Origin: an uncultured Eubacteriales bacterium
GTDB taxonomy: Bacteria; Bacillota; Clostridia; Oscillospirales; CAG-272
NCBI GenBank assembly: GCA_934446365.1
Contig: CAKSDZ010000003.1
Location: 1-64,000, forward strand
DNA: 64,000 nucleotides
Direction: 5' to 3'
The notes beneath the pieces were generated by a model. That model was not told where the DNA came from. It saw only the letters and a list, made by a program, of their open reading frames with translations, and ran no database searches. Positions 25,527-33,526 of this stretch are shown here, piece by piece (position 1 is the first letter of the stretch; every line of letters starts with the position of its first letter). The position numbers and the translations under genes were made by a program.

Positions 25527-25616
25527 GGAGAGATGTCCGAGTGGTTTAAGGATCTGGTCTTGAAAACCAGCGAACGCGTAAGTGTTCCGTGGGTTTGAAT
25601 CCCACACCATCCGCCA
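25527..25616 (+). tRNA. tRNA-Ser(UGA) with unpaired acceptor stem
   Basis: A 90-base class II tRNA. It has a D-arm TCCGAGTGGTTTAAGGA, anticodon arm CTGGT-CTTGAAA-ACCAG with anticodon TGA, long variable arm GAACGC-GTAA-GTGTTC, T-arm GTGGG-TTTGAAT-CCCAC, and encoded CCA. The acceptor strands do not match: 5' GGAGAGA against 3' ACCATCC pairs at only four of seven positions. Either half looks normal alone, so the gene is probably a hybrid and may be non-functional. Confidence 0.85.
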
Positions 25617-25646
25617 AATCGCGGGTAATAACCGCAAAATTAGCCG

Positions 25647-25671
25647 CAAGGAATTTTCCTTGAGTTTTTCT
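25647..25671 (+). terminator. Terminator after tRNA-Ser
   Basis: CAAGGAA / TTCCTTG stem followed by AGTTTTTCTTTTT, 30 bp past the tRNA end. It fits a Rho-independent terminator. Confidence 0.6.
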
Positions 25672-25688
25672 TTTTATATGGAGGTTTT

Positions 25689-26159
25689 ATGCTTGACTTG
25701 AATGTTAAATTTCAAGAAGAATATAAACGCCTTGATCGCTTGTGCAAGGATTATCTATCGAGTACGGAAGGCGTTTCCGAATACATAAGTCAAATGGAGT
25801 TGGCGCCGTGGAATGATCGCCGATATGTTTCTACTTGGGAAGATGACTATAAACAGTTAAAGCATGTTCGATGGGTTCGCAATCAGCTTGCTCATGAAGT
25901 AGGCACATTAAACTCCGATATTTGTACAGAGGATGATTTGGATTGGGTTCAAAGTTTTTACAATGGAATCATGAATGGTAGCGATCCGTTTTCAATAATC
26001 CGCAAGGCAAAGGATGAGGAAAGGCGGCGGACTGCACAGCAGCGGAAAAATGAGAAGCAACGGCAACTTGAAGAACAGAAAACGCATTACGATCAGCCAA
26101 AGCCGAAACAATCATTTTGGAAGCGCGTGACCGACGGCTTGAAGTCACTGTTTCGTTAG
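25689..26159 (+). CDS. Unknown protein with HEPN-like Rx4H motif
   Basis: A 156-residue protein starting at ATG with GGAGG upstream. The first ~110 residues are helical and contain HVRWVRNQLAHEVG, with Arg64 and His69 in the R-x4-H arrangement of HEPN ribonucleases. The preceding helix and the acidic segment after it also fit. The C-terminal ~45 residues are a charged coiled coil (DEERRRTAQQRKNEKQRQL) ending in a basic tail (WKRVTDGLKSLFR) that could bind membrane or nucleic acid. No minimal-nucleotidyltransferase partner is adjacent. HEPN assignment rests on the motif only. Confidence 0.6.
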   Translation: MLDLNVKFQEEYKRLDRLCKDYLSSTEGVSEYISQMELAPWNDRRYVSTWEDDYKQLKHVRWVRNQLAHEVGTLNSDICTEDDLDWVQSFYNGIMNGSDPFSIIRKAKDEERRRTAQQRKNEKQRQLEEQKTHYDQPKPKQSFWKRVTDGLKSLFR

Positions 26160-26185
26160 GCTAATCTCCGCATCGTTCAAGCACC

Positions 26186-26425
26186 TCATTTGGTGCAGTG
26201 AAATTCATCTTGTGCAAGTTCTTGTTTTCCACAAGCAGGACACGACATATATGGAATTGCGTTTTCACTGCGTCCTCTCGTATGCGTGCCGCCTATCGGA
26301 CATACGGAACCGGCATAAATGGTTGCGGCTGCTCAGGAAATGATCACGGAAATGAGCAGGATAACGGCGGTAACTTTACATGTTTTTATTGTAATATCGA
26401 TCTTTATAATGTTATATATTTCGGG
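26186..26425 (-). pseudogene. Broken small membrane protein with zinc-ribbon tail
   Basis: On the minus strand one frame reads a hydrophobic helix (KVTAVILLISVIIS), an in-frame TGA at 26333-26335, then AAATIYAGSVCPIGG and SCPACGKQELAQDEFHCTK to a TGA at 26186. The tail has the C-x2-C and C pattern of a zinc ribbon. No ATG with a ribosome binding site is visible at the upstream end. It looks like a decayed gene, convergent with the HEPN-like gene. The remaining 26426-26498 is an AT-rich promoter region. Confidence 0.4.
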
Positions 26426-26498
26426 ATAAAATAGAGCAATCAAAGTCAAGAAAAAAATTTAGATTTATGGGAAAATGGATTCCGGGGAGGTGAGAGCG

Positions 26499-27398
26499 AT
26501 GAATTCAACGGTAAAGCAAATGAAAGCGTATATATCGGAACATCTACAAGAGTCTATAACGCTTAACGACATAGCAAAGGCAGTCGGTTACTCCAAATAT
26601 CATGCTGCACGAATATTCAAAGAGGAAACAGGCCTGACTCTTTTTGAATATATTCGTCAAGAACGGCTTTTGGCATGTGCTCATGCTTTGCGAAATCGTA
26701 AAGGAAAAATAATTGATATAGCGTTTGATTTTGTATTTGACAGCCATGAAGGCTTTACACGTGCATTCGCAAACGGTTTTGGGATTACGCCGAAAAAATT
26801 TTCCGCGTATCCGGAACCTACGGGATGGAGGATTCTATATCGTTATCTCAATCGCCAAACAAAATCGGAGGATTTATGTATGGAACAAAAAACTGCTGTC
26901 ATTTTCACGCAAATCATGGAGCTCCCGGCACGAAAACTGATTCTGTTCAGAAGCAAAAAAGCCACGAATTATCTTGAATACTGTGAGGAAGTTGGCTGTT
27001 TTACGAAAGAAAAACCTGATCCGTGGAGTATTCTCGGCACTGTAAAAGAATCATTGAACGAACCTATGGGCGTATGGTTGCCTCGGAGCATGTGTCCGGA
27101 CGGGACAGGGATATATGCTCATGCAATCGAAGTACCGGTGAATTATTCGGGCGAAATTCCCGAAGGCTTTGATGTAATCGAGCTTGCGCCGTGCAAATAT
27201 ATGATTTTTCAAGGCGAACCGTATGATGATGACAGGTATCAAGAAGCAATCGGGGCATTTTGGAAGCATATATCGAATTTCAATCCCGAAATATACGGTT
27301 ACGTTTGGGATGATGAAATTGCACCGAGGTTTCAGCTTGCCCCTATGGGTTGGAGAGGTTATATTGAAGGCAGACCGGTGAAACAAATCAACGGGTAA
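26499..27398 (+). CDS. AraC-family regulator with GyrI-like effector domain
   Basis: A 299-residue protein starting MNSTVKQMKAYI with GGGGAGG upstream. Residues 1-~105 form an AraC/XylS double helix-turn-helix (LNDIAKAVGYSKYHAARIFKEETG, then FDFVFDSHEGFTRAFANGFGITPKKF). Residues ~135-299 are a GyrI-like small-molecule-binding domain (MELPARKLILFRSKKA, CKYMIFQGEPYDDD). This Rob/SoxS-like layout usually senses hydrophobic drugs. Targets may be the downstream stress and efflux genes, but no operator is evident. Confidence 0.88.
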   Translation: MNSTVKQMKAYISEHLQESITLNDIAKAVGYSKYHAARIFKEETGLTLFEYIRQERLLACAHALRNRKGKIIDIAFDFVFDSHEGFTRAFANGFGITPKKFSAYPEPTGWRILYRYLNRQTKSEDLCMEQKTAVIFTQIMELPARKLILFRSKKATNYLEYCEEVGCFTKEKPDPWSILGTVKESLNEPMGVWLPRSMCPDGTGIYAHAIEVPVNYSGEIPEGFDVIELAPCKYMIFQGEPYDDDRYQEAIGAFWKHISNFNPEIYGYVWDDEIAPRFQLAPMGWRGYIEGRPVKQING

Positions 27399-27533
27399 TG
27401 CACAAAAACAGATGAGAATAATTGCCTAATTATACGTTCCTGACAAGAAAAGCTGTATTGAAGCTTTGGTGCGAATATATTGATATATTCGTAAACAGAG
27501 CAGCTGGCATTGCTGCAAAAAGGCGCCAATGAG

Positions 27534-27566
27534 AAAAAGAACAACGGAAAATCCGTTGTTCTTTTT
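27534..27566. terminator. Terminator after the AraC-type gene
   Basis: A perfect 15-bp stem AAAAAGAACAACGGA / TCCGTTGTTCTTTTT with a 3-base loop. It can work on both strands. Confidence 0.85.
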
Positions 27567-27596
27567 CATTTATCGAGATGTAATATCGAATTTATA

Positions 27597-27626
27597 TTGA
27601 CAGAAGGCGCTTTTTGCGTGTAAGAT
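27597..27626 (+). promoter_or_regulatory. Sigma-A promoter upstream of the DJ-1 gene
   Basis: TTGACA (27597-27602), an 18-bp spacer, and TAAGAT (27621-27626), about 60 bp before the ATG of the DJ-1/PfpI gene. Confidence 0.6.
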
Positions 27627-27686
27627 AAAAGCAATGTAAAATCCAAATAGTCGGCAATCCGATTTGCCGAGAAAAAGAAGAATGCG

Positions 27687-28286
27687 ATGAAAAAGACGGT
27701 GCTGTTTGTCATTTTGGAACGGTTTGCCGATTGGGAAGCCGCGTATCTGTCGTCCGCTCTGCATATGCTGGGAGGAGATGCCTTTGCCGTAAAGACCGTT
27801 TCGCTGACAAAAAATGCGGTCGAATCAATCGGCGGCTTCCGTGTTATGCCCGATTATGATATCGCATCGGTTCCGGAAACCTATGAGGCCGTGATTTTGA
27901 TCGGCGGCATGTCATGGCGCACGGAGGCGGCGGGGAGAGTCGCGCCGCTTGCGGAGAAATGCTTTCGGTCGGGCAGGATACTCGGCGGAATCTGTGACGC
28001 GTCCGCTTTTTTGGGCACAATCGGGGTTTTGAACGGTATCCGGCATACGGGCAACGACCTTGAGGATTTGAAAGCGTGGGCGGGTTCGGCCTATATAGGG
28101 GAAGCCGGCTATGTCCGCGAGCAGGCGGTGCGCGGCGGCAACGTCATAACCGCCAACGGGACGGCGGCGCTGGAATTTGCAAGAGAGGTGCTGATGGCGC
28201 TGGAAGCCGCACCGGAGGATAAAATCATGGGGTGGTATCGGTTCCACAAGCTCGGCTATTATGAGGCGCCTTTTCCGGATATGTAG
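27687..28286 (+). CDS. DJ-1/PfpI family protein
   Basis: A 199-residue single-domain protein. TVLFVILERFADWEAAYL is the first strand with the conserved acidic residue. AVILIGGMSW follows, and GRILGGICDASAFLGTIG carries the nucleophile-elbow Cys. The family includes glutamine-amidotransferase-like hydrolases and glyoxalase III/deglycase-type stress proteins. It lies just before a GyrI-like gene, which suggests a stress-response group. The exact reaction cannot be told. Confidence 0.85.
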   Translation: MKKTVLFVILERFADWEAAYLSSALHMLGGDAFAVKTVSLTKNAVESIGGFRVMPDYDIASVPETYEAVILIGGMSWRTEAAGRVAPLAEKCFRSGRILGGICDASAFLGTIGVLNGIRHTGNDLEDLKAWAGSAYIGEAGYVREQAVRGGNVITANGTAALEFAREVLMALEAAPEDKIMGWYRFHKLGYYEAPFPDM

Positions 28287-28355
28287 GCGGTAAGGTTCTA
28301 TGTCGGTTTGCCGTGGGTAGGTTTTCCAAAATTCCGATGAGGGGAGAGGGATCAA

Positions 28356-29009
28356 ATGGCTTTCGATTATAAAAAGGAATATAAGGAATTTTATCTTCCG
28401 AAAAACAAGCCGGAGCTTGTGACGGTGCCGCCGATGAATTTTGTGGCGGTACGCGGTCACGGTGACCCCAACGAGGAGGACGGCGCCTATAAGCGGGCGA
28501 TCGGCGTGCTGTATACGCTTGCCTTTACGATTCGGATGAGTGAGCGCGCCGGTCATAAAATCGACGGATATTTCGATTATGTCGTACCGCCGCTGGAAGG
28601 CTTTTGGCGGCAGGAGGGAACGGCCGGCATCGACTATGCCCGTAAGTCCGCGTTTCAATGGATTTCGGTCATCCGGCTTCCCGATTTTGTCGGAAGAGAG
28701 GCGTTCGACTGGGCGGTGGAAGAGGCGACACGCAAAAAGAGCGCGGATTTTTCCTCCGCCGAATTTCTGACGGTTGACGAGGGGCTTTGCGTGCAGATGC
28801 TTCATGTGGGAGCGTTTGACGACGAGCCTGCAAGCATCGCGCGGATGGATGCGTATATCGCGGATTTGGGCTATGAAAACGATTTTTCCGATATTCGTTT
28901 GCACCATGAGATTTACCTGTCGGACGCGCGCCGCGTCGCTCCGTCTAAATGGCGGACGGTCATCCGCCATCCGGTCAAACGGAAAACACCGGGAGAAAGT
29001 GGGACATAG
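28356..29009 (+). CDS. GyrI-like small-molecule-binding domain protein
   Basis: A 217-residue stand-alone GyrI-like protein (COG4832 type). MAFDYKKEYKEFYLPKNKP and VPPMNFVAVRGHGDPNEEDG at the start are characteristic, as is PPLEGFWRQEG in the middle. GAGAGGG lies just before the ATG. Such proteins bind or sometimes hydrolyse hydrophobic ligands. It follows the DJ-1 gene by 69 bp on the same strand, and the AraC regulator upstream has the same ligand-binding fold. Confidence 0.85.
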   Translation: MAFDYKKEYKEFYLPKNKPELVTVPPMNFVAVRGHGDPNEEDGAYKRAIGVLYTLAFTIRMSERAGHKIDGYFDYVVPPLEGFWRQEGTAGIDYARKSAFQWISVIRLPDFVGREAFDWAVEEATRKKSADFSSAEFLTVDEGLCVQMLHVGAFDDEPASIARMDAYIADLGYENDFSDIRLHHEIYLSDARRVAPSKWRTVIRHPVKRKTPGESGT

Positions 29010-29055
29010 AGGCGCTTTGCCATGACATAAAGTGCTGTGAGAAAGGGAATTCTAT

Positions 29056-29538
29056 ATGGATTGGTTTGATCTTTGCGGATTTATCACCGTTGTTTTGCTC
29101 ATAATTCCGACGGTTTTGGACGGAATTTTTCACCGAGGGACGTTTGAAAACCGTTTTCACAACTGATTCATTGAGATAATCGAGCAGGTGGGGCGGTTTG
29201 GCTGTCTTGCTTTTGCCGTTTTTCATTTTCCCGCCGTCTGCCATGTCTATCGGTTCGGCTGGGCGGAAACGGCTATGGCGGCGGTGAATGGCGTCCTCTT
29301 GGTTTTGTATTATCTTTTTTGGCTTTTGTTTCGCGGAAGAGCCTCCGTCGTCAGGGCTTGGGCGTTATCGGGGATTCCTGCGGTGCTGTTTTTGCTTGAC
29401 GGATTCCTGCTCGGCGATATTCCGCTTCTTGCGGTGTCCGTGCTGTTTGGAATCGGCCATATCATGCTGAGCGTGAAAAACGCCGTCGAAGCACAGCGGA
29501 CGGAGCAAAAAGGCGTTGGAGCAGGGTACGAGCGATGA
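29056..29538 (+). pseudogene. Small integral membrane protein with internal TGA
   Basis: The frame opens at an ATG with AAAGGG upstream (MDWFDLCGFITVVLLIIPTV) and hits TGA at 29164. It continues in the same frame with IEIIEQVGRFGCLAFAVFHF and three more membrane helices to 29538. A ~160-residue four-to-five-helix membrane protein is expected; one base change (CGA to TGA, at a likely Arg) explains the stop. The family is a common uncharacterised Firmicutes membrane protein. Other genes here use TGA as a normal stop, so recoding is unlikely. Confidence 0.65.
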
Positions 29539-29565
29539 AAAAGCGGATAAACGAAGGAGAATTTT

Positions 29566-30480
29566 ATGAAGAACATCATTGAAATCCGGCATCTCTGTAA
29601 GAGCTTCGGCGAGGTGAGGGCCGTGCAGGATCTCAGCTTCCGTGTCAAGGAGGGCGAGCTTTTCGCGTTTCTCGGTCTCAACGGAGCGGGGAAAAGCACG
29701 ACGATATCCATTCTGTGCGGCCAGCTTGCCAAGGATGCGGGAAGCGTTGTCGTCGACGGCGCAGACCTCGATCATGACGCCGACAGCATCAAACGCGAGC
29801 TGGGCGTTGTTTTTCAAGTTTCCGTGCTGGACAAGGCGCTGAACGTCAGAGACAATCTCGCGTACCGCGCGGCGATGTACGGCATTACGGGAGAGGCGTT
29901 CCGGCGGCGCCTCGCGGAGCTTGCGTCTATGCTGGAATTTGAAGCTCTCTTAAACCGCACGGTAGGAAAGCTGTCCGGCGGCCAGCGGCGCCGCATCGAT
30001 ATCGCAAGGGCGCTCTTTCACAGACCGCGGATTCTCATTCTCGACGAGCCGGCCACGGGGCTCGACCCGCAGACGCGCGGCGCGGTATGGCGCGTGGTCT
30101 CGGAGCTGCGGAAAAGCGAGGGAATGACCGTGTTTCTCACCACGCATTATATGGAGGAGGCGGCGGATGCGGATTACGTCGTCATTTTGGACAGCGGAAA
30201 AATCGCGGCCGAGGGAACGCCGCTTGAACTGAAAAATACCTATACCGGAGATTTTATCACGCTGTATGGCATCACGGGAGAAGATGCCGCGCGTTTCGGT
30301 CTGCCGACGGAGAAGCTTCGGGACGCATACCGTATCGCCGTTCCCGATACCGCGAGTGCGACGGAGCTGATTTTGAAACATCCGGCGCTTTTCACCGATT
30401 ATGAAATCACAAAGGGCAAAATGGACGACGTATTTCTCGCGGTAACGGGGAAAAAGCTTGCGGGAGGTGAGGACAAATGA
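29566..30480 (+). CDS. DrrA-type ABC transporter ATPase
   Basis: A 304-residue ATPase with Walker A GLNGAGKSTT, signature LSGGQRRRIDIARAL, and Walker B ILILDEPATGLDP. A ~90-residue C-terminal extension resembles that of DrrA-type drug exporters. AAGGAG precedes the start. The stop overlaps the permease start (ATGA), so the two form one transporter operon. It probably exports a drug or toxic compound. Confidence 0.92.
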   Translation: MKNIIEIRHLCKSFGEVRAVQDLSFRVKEGELFAFLGLNGAGKSTTISILCGQLAKDAGSVVVDGADLDHDADSIKRELGVVFQVSVLDKALNVRDNLAYRAAMYGITGEAFRRRLAELASMLEFEALLNRTVGKLSGGQRRRIDIARALFHRPRILILDEPATGLDPQTRGAVWRVVSELRKSEGMTVFLTTHYMEEAADADYVVILDSGKIAAEGTPLELKNTYTGDFITLYGITGEDAARFGLPTEKLRDAYRIAVPDTASATELILKHPALFTDYEITKGKMDDVFLAVTGKKLAGGEDK

Positions 30481-31376
30481 GGACGCTCGGCTATCTTGTC
30501 AGACGCGATACCAAGCTGTTTTTTAAGGATAAGGGCGTGTTTTTTACCTCTCTGATTGCGCCGCTCATCATTCTTTTGCTGTTTGTTACCTTTCTCGGGA
30601 ACGTTTACCGCGACAGCTTCCGTTCCTGCCTTCCCGAAGGGCTTGCCGTGCCGGATTCTCTGACCCAAGGCTTCGTCGGCGGATGGCTCATGTCGTCTTT
30701 GCTTGCGGTTTGCTGTGTGACGGTCGCGTTCTCCGCGAATATGATTATGGTGCAGGACCGCGTGACGGGCGTCGCGGGCGATTTTTCCATCACGCCGGTG
30801 AAGCGTTCCGTCATGAGCCTCGGATACTATCTTTCCACGGCGATTGTCACGGGAATCATCTGTTATATCGCGACGGGCGTGGGCTTTTTGTATCTCGCCC
30901 TTGTCGGCTGGTATCTTTCCGCCGCGGACGTTCTGCTTGTGCTTCTCGACGTGTTTTTGCTCGTGCTGTTCGGCACGGCGCTTTCCTCCGTTGTCTGCCA
31001 TTTCCTTGTCAATCAGGGAGGCATGACCGCCGTTTCGACGATTGTCAGCTCGGCTTACGGCTTTTTGTGCGGCGCTTATATGCCGATTTCCCAGTTTTCC
31101 GTTGGGATTCAGAACGTAATTTCATTTTTGCCCGGCACCTACGGGACCGCGCTTCTGCACAATCATTTTATGCGCGGTGTTTTCACCGAGCTTGAAACAA
31201 CGCATTTCCCGTCCGAGGCGGTGGACGGCATCCGGGATTCGTTCGACAACAACCTGTATTTTTTCGGTGATCGGGTGGACATTTCCGCGATGTATCTGAT
31301 TCTCGGCATCAGCATCGCGGCGCTCGTCGGAATTTATGTGATTTTGAATGTGACAAGAGGGAAGAAGCGCCGCTGA
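30477..31376 (+). CDS. ABC-2 type transporter permease
   Basis: A 299-residue membrane protein with six predicted helices and the ABC-2 layout: an N-terminal cytoplasmic segment (RRDTKLFFKDKG), a first helix (FTSLIAPLIILLLFVTFLG), a large loop, then five helices. It overlaps the ATPase gene by 4 bp and is its partner. Confidence 0.92.
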   Translation: MRTLGYLVRRDTKLFFKDKGVFFTSLIAPLIILLLFVTFLGNVYRDSFRSCLPEGLAVPDSLTQGFVGGWLMSSLLAVCCVTVAFSANMIMVQDRVTGVAGDFSITPVKRSVMSLGYYLSTAIVTGIICYIATGVGFLYLALVGWYLSAADVLLVLLDVFLLVLFGTALSSVVCHFLVNQGGMTAVSTIVSSAYGFLCGAYMPISQFSVGIQNVISFLPGTYGTALLHNHFMRGVFTELETTHFPSEAVDGIRDSFDNNLYFFGDRVDISAMYLILGISIAALVGIYVILNVTRGKKRR

Positions 31377-31450
31377 AATGCGGCGCAAGGCGCCGAATTT
31401 CATGTTGTCGGCATGTCTTTTGTCCGATGATTTTGGGAAAGGAGAATAGG

Positions 31451-31984
31451 ATGCTGGAAACGGAGCGGCTCCTTCTGCGTCCATGGGAGGAGAAGGACGC
31501 GGCGGCGCTTTATGAGTATGCAAAGGATTCGCGCGTCGGACCTGCTGCCGGATGGCCGCCGCATACGAGTGTGGAAAACAGTCTCGAAATCATACGCGGC
31601 GTGCTGTCCGCGCCGGAGACCTATGCCGTGGTGCCCAAGTCCTTGGGCGAACCCGTTGGGAGCGTCGGCATTATGCTCCCGGGAAAGGGGAGCGCGCCGA
31701 TGGCGGCGCATGAGGCGGAGATCGGATATTGGATCGGCGTGCCTTTTTGGGGGCAGGGGCTCATTCCGGAGGCGGTGCGGGCACTGCTTGCCCGCTGCTT
31801 TGGGGAGCTTGGCTGCGAGACCGTCTGGTGCGGCTATTACGACGGCAACGACAAATCCCGCAGGGTGCAGGAGAAATGCGGATTTCTCTATCATCACACG
31901 GAAAAAGAGATTCCGTCGCCGATGGGGGACGTTCGCACGGAGCACTTCACAAGGCTGACAAAGGAACGCTGGAAATCGCTGTGA
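31451..31984 (+). CDS. GNAT family N-acetyltransferase
   Basis: A 177-residue RimJ/RimL-type acetyltransferase. LETERLLLRPWEEKDAAALYEY is the usual N-terminus, EIGYWIGVPFWGQGLIPEAVRAL the acetyl-CoA-binding segment, and SRRVQEKCGFLYHHTE the C-terminal motif. The start at 31451 has AAAGGAG upstream. The substrate is unknown. Confidence 0.9.
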   Translation: MLETERLLLRPWEEKDAAALYEYAKDSRVGPAAGWPPHTSVENSLEIIRGVLSAPETYAVVPKSLGEPVGSVGIMLPGKGSAPMAAHEAEIGYWIGVPFWGQGLIPEAVRALLARCFGELGCETVWCGYYDGNDKSRRVQEKCGFLYHHTEKEIPSPMGDVRTEHFTRLTKERWKSL

Positions 31985-32008
31985 GATTTTCCCCCCTTGT
32001 GAAAGGAA

Positions 32009-32047
32009 AAAATCCCGTAAAAGAGGGCAACTCTTTTACGGGATTTT
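32009..32047. terminator. Bidirectional terminator
   Basis: A 17-bp stem AAAATCCCGTAAAAGAG / CTCTTTTACGGGATTTT with a 5-base loop and T-runs on both strands, between the convergent GNAT and AlkD-like genes. Confidence 0.92.
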
Positions 32048-32054
32048 TTGCGGG

Positions 32055-32744
32055 TTATTGAATTTTCAGAGTGCGCAGATAGGCTTTCCTCTCGCCGCTT
32101 ATGCGGTCGCTTTCGATTGCCTTTTGGATCGCCTTGTTGTGCGTCCACCGGTCGAGGCGCTGCTCCTCGATATACGGCAGAATCTCGTCGTAGCGTTTGG
32201 CGAGCGCCGTTGCAAAATACCACGCGATCATCATGTTGACGTAATATTCGTCGGAACGGATTTCCGCGACAAGCGACGGATAGGCGGGCGTGAATTGCTC
32301 ATCCAAATAAAACCGCATAAGAAGCCCGATGCCGAAGCGCACCGTATAGGTGTGAGCGGATTTCGTCCAGGATTTGATTTTCACATATAGCTCCGGCAGG
32401 TGAGCGCCGAACACCTTTGGGCAGAACATGTCGCAGGTCGCCCAGTTGTCGATATAGGGAAGAAACCGCTCCGTTTCTGCGAGCGCCCCGTCAAAGTCCC
32501 GGCGCTTTTCGATGAGGAAGCCGTGCAGGTTGTTTTCCTCATAGTAGCGGTGGGGCAGCTCCTTTAAAAAAGCTTCCGCTTCCGGTGTGCCGGCAAGCTC
32601 TTTTGCATATTTCCGGAGCGCCGGCGTGCGCACGCCGATTACCGCTTCCGGTGCCACATTCGGAATCAGCTTCGCATGAAAGCGCCGATAATCCTCGTCC
32701 TGCATGGCAAACAGGCGTGTCCGTATGGTTTCCGCCGGGGTCAT
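32055..32744 (-). CDS. DNA alkylation repair protein (AlkD-like)
   Basis: A 229-residue all-helical HEAT-like protein: VAPEAVIGVRTPALRKYAKEL near the start, then RFLPYIDNWATCDMFCPKVF with the conserved Trp-Asp region, and YYVNMMIAWYFATALAKRY. The family includes AlkC/AlkD glycosylases that remove alkylated bases without base flipping. It is the last gene of a minus-strand run with ArsC/Spx-like, Nudix and metallopeptidase genes. Confidence 0.9.
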   Translation of the reverse strand: MTPAETIRTRLFAMQDEDYRRFHAKLIPNVAPEAVIGVRTPALRKYAKELAGTPEAEAFLKELPHRYYEENNLHGFLIEKRRDFDGALAETERFLPYIDNWATCDMFCPKVFGAHLPELYVKIKSWTKSAHTYTVRFGIGLLMRFYLDEQFTPAYPSLVAEIRSDEYYVNMMIAWYFATALAKRYDEILPYIEEQRLDRWTHNKAIQKAIESDRISGERKAYLRTLKIQ

Positions 32745-32757
32745 AAGCTCCTCCTCT

Positions 32758-33108
32758 TTATTTCAGCGCTCTTTCCCATTCCTCGGGACGGAAGCCGATC
32801 AGAATCAAATCGTCCGAGACGACGAGCGGCCGTTTGACGAGCATGCCGTCCGAGGCAAGCAGACGGAGCTGCTCATCCTCCGTCATGGACGGGAGCTTCT
32901 CCTTTAAATTCATGGATTGATAAAGAAGTCCGCTCGTGTTGAAGAATTTTTTGAGCGGCATCCCGCTTCGGATATGCCATGCTCTCAGCTCGTCATAGGT
33001 CGGGTTCTGCTCCTTGATGTGGCGGTCGGAATATGAGATTCCGTGCGCATCCAGCCATTTTTTCGCGTTTTTGCAGGTGCTGCATTTCGGATATTCCAAA
33101 AAAATCAT
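32758..33108 (-). CDS. ArsC/Spx family protein
   Basis: A 116-residue thioredoxin-fold protein. FLEYPKCSTCKNAKKWLDAHGI holds the CxxC active site, and KRPLVVSDDLILIGFRPEEWE is the family's C-terminal motif. Members are arsenate reductases or Spx-like regulators. With no ars operon nearby, redox regulation or a general reductase role is as likely. It overlaps the Nudix gene by 4 bp. Confidence 0.88.
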   Translation of the reverse strand: MIFLEYPKCSTCKNAKKWLDAHGISYSDRHIKEQNPTYDELRAWHIRSGMPLKKFFNTSGLLYQSMNLKEKLPSMTEDEQLRLLASDGMLVKRPLVVSDDLILIGFRPEEWERALK

Positions 33109-33500
33109 GATTTTGTCCCTCCGAGCTTTTGTATTTTTTCAAGGATTTCCACATCCGCCGGACAAAATTCGTACCGTCCGACCTCCTCCGGCAGAATCCA
33201 GCGAATGTCGTTATGTTCAAGGAGCTGCGGCATTCCGCGGACGATTTCGGCGTTGAAAAGGGTGAGGCGGATTGTGATATCGGGATATTCGTGCATGACC
33301 TGCGCAAAGATGCCGCACGGTCGGACGGCGATGCCAAGCTCCTCGCGGCATTCGCGGATCAGGGCTTCCTCCGCCGTTTCGCCGGCCTCGACTTTGCCGC
33401 CGACAAACTCCCATAGAAGCGCCCTTGTTTTGGTTTTCGGACGCTGACAGATCAAAAATCTGTCCTTGTCCCATATCAGTGCGGCTGCGACTTCGGTCAT
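33105..33500 (-). CDS. Nudix hydrolase, MutT/8-oxo-dGTP type
   Basis: A 131-residue protein with a complete Nudix box GGKVEAGETAEEALIRECREELGI. RPKTKTRALLWEFVGGK is typical of (deoxy)nucleoside triphosphate pyrophosphohydrolases of the MutT/CtxA kind. It probably cleans oxidised nucleotides and is coupled with the ArsC/Spx-like gene. Confidence 0.9.
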   Translation of the reverse strand: MTEVAAALIWDKDRFLICQRPKTKTRALLWEFVGGKVEAGETAEEALIRECREELGIAVRPCGIFAQVMHEYPDITIRLTLFNAEIVRGMPQLLEHNDIRWILPEEVGRYEFCPADVEILEKIQKLGGTKS

Positions 33501-33526
33501 GTTGTCCTCCTTGGGTATGCGGATTT

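Noticed and set aside
26198..26434. A 78-codon plus-strand frame downstream of the HEPN-like gene
   Set aside because: It has no ribosome binding site or plausible protein features, and the minus strand of the same DNA carries zinc-ribbon-like sequence.
28975..29244. Minus-strand frame across the broken membrane gene
   Set aside because: The plus strand encodes membrane helices continuous across the stop, while the minus frame has no start signal or domain.
29056..29538. TGA read as an amino acid (recoding) in the membrane gene and the zinc-ribbon remnant
   Set aside because: Many intact genes in the window end in TGA, so simple nonsense mutations or sequencing errors are more likely.
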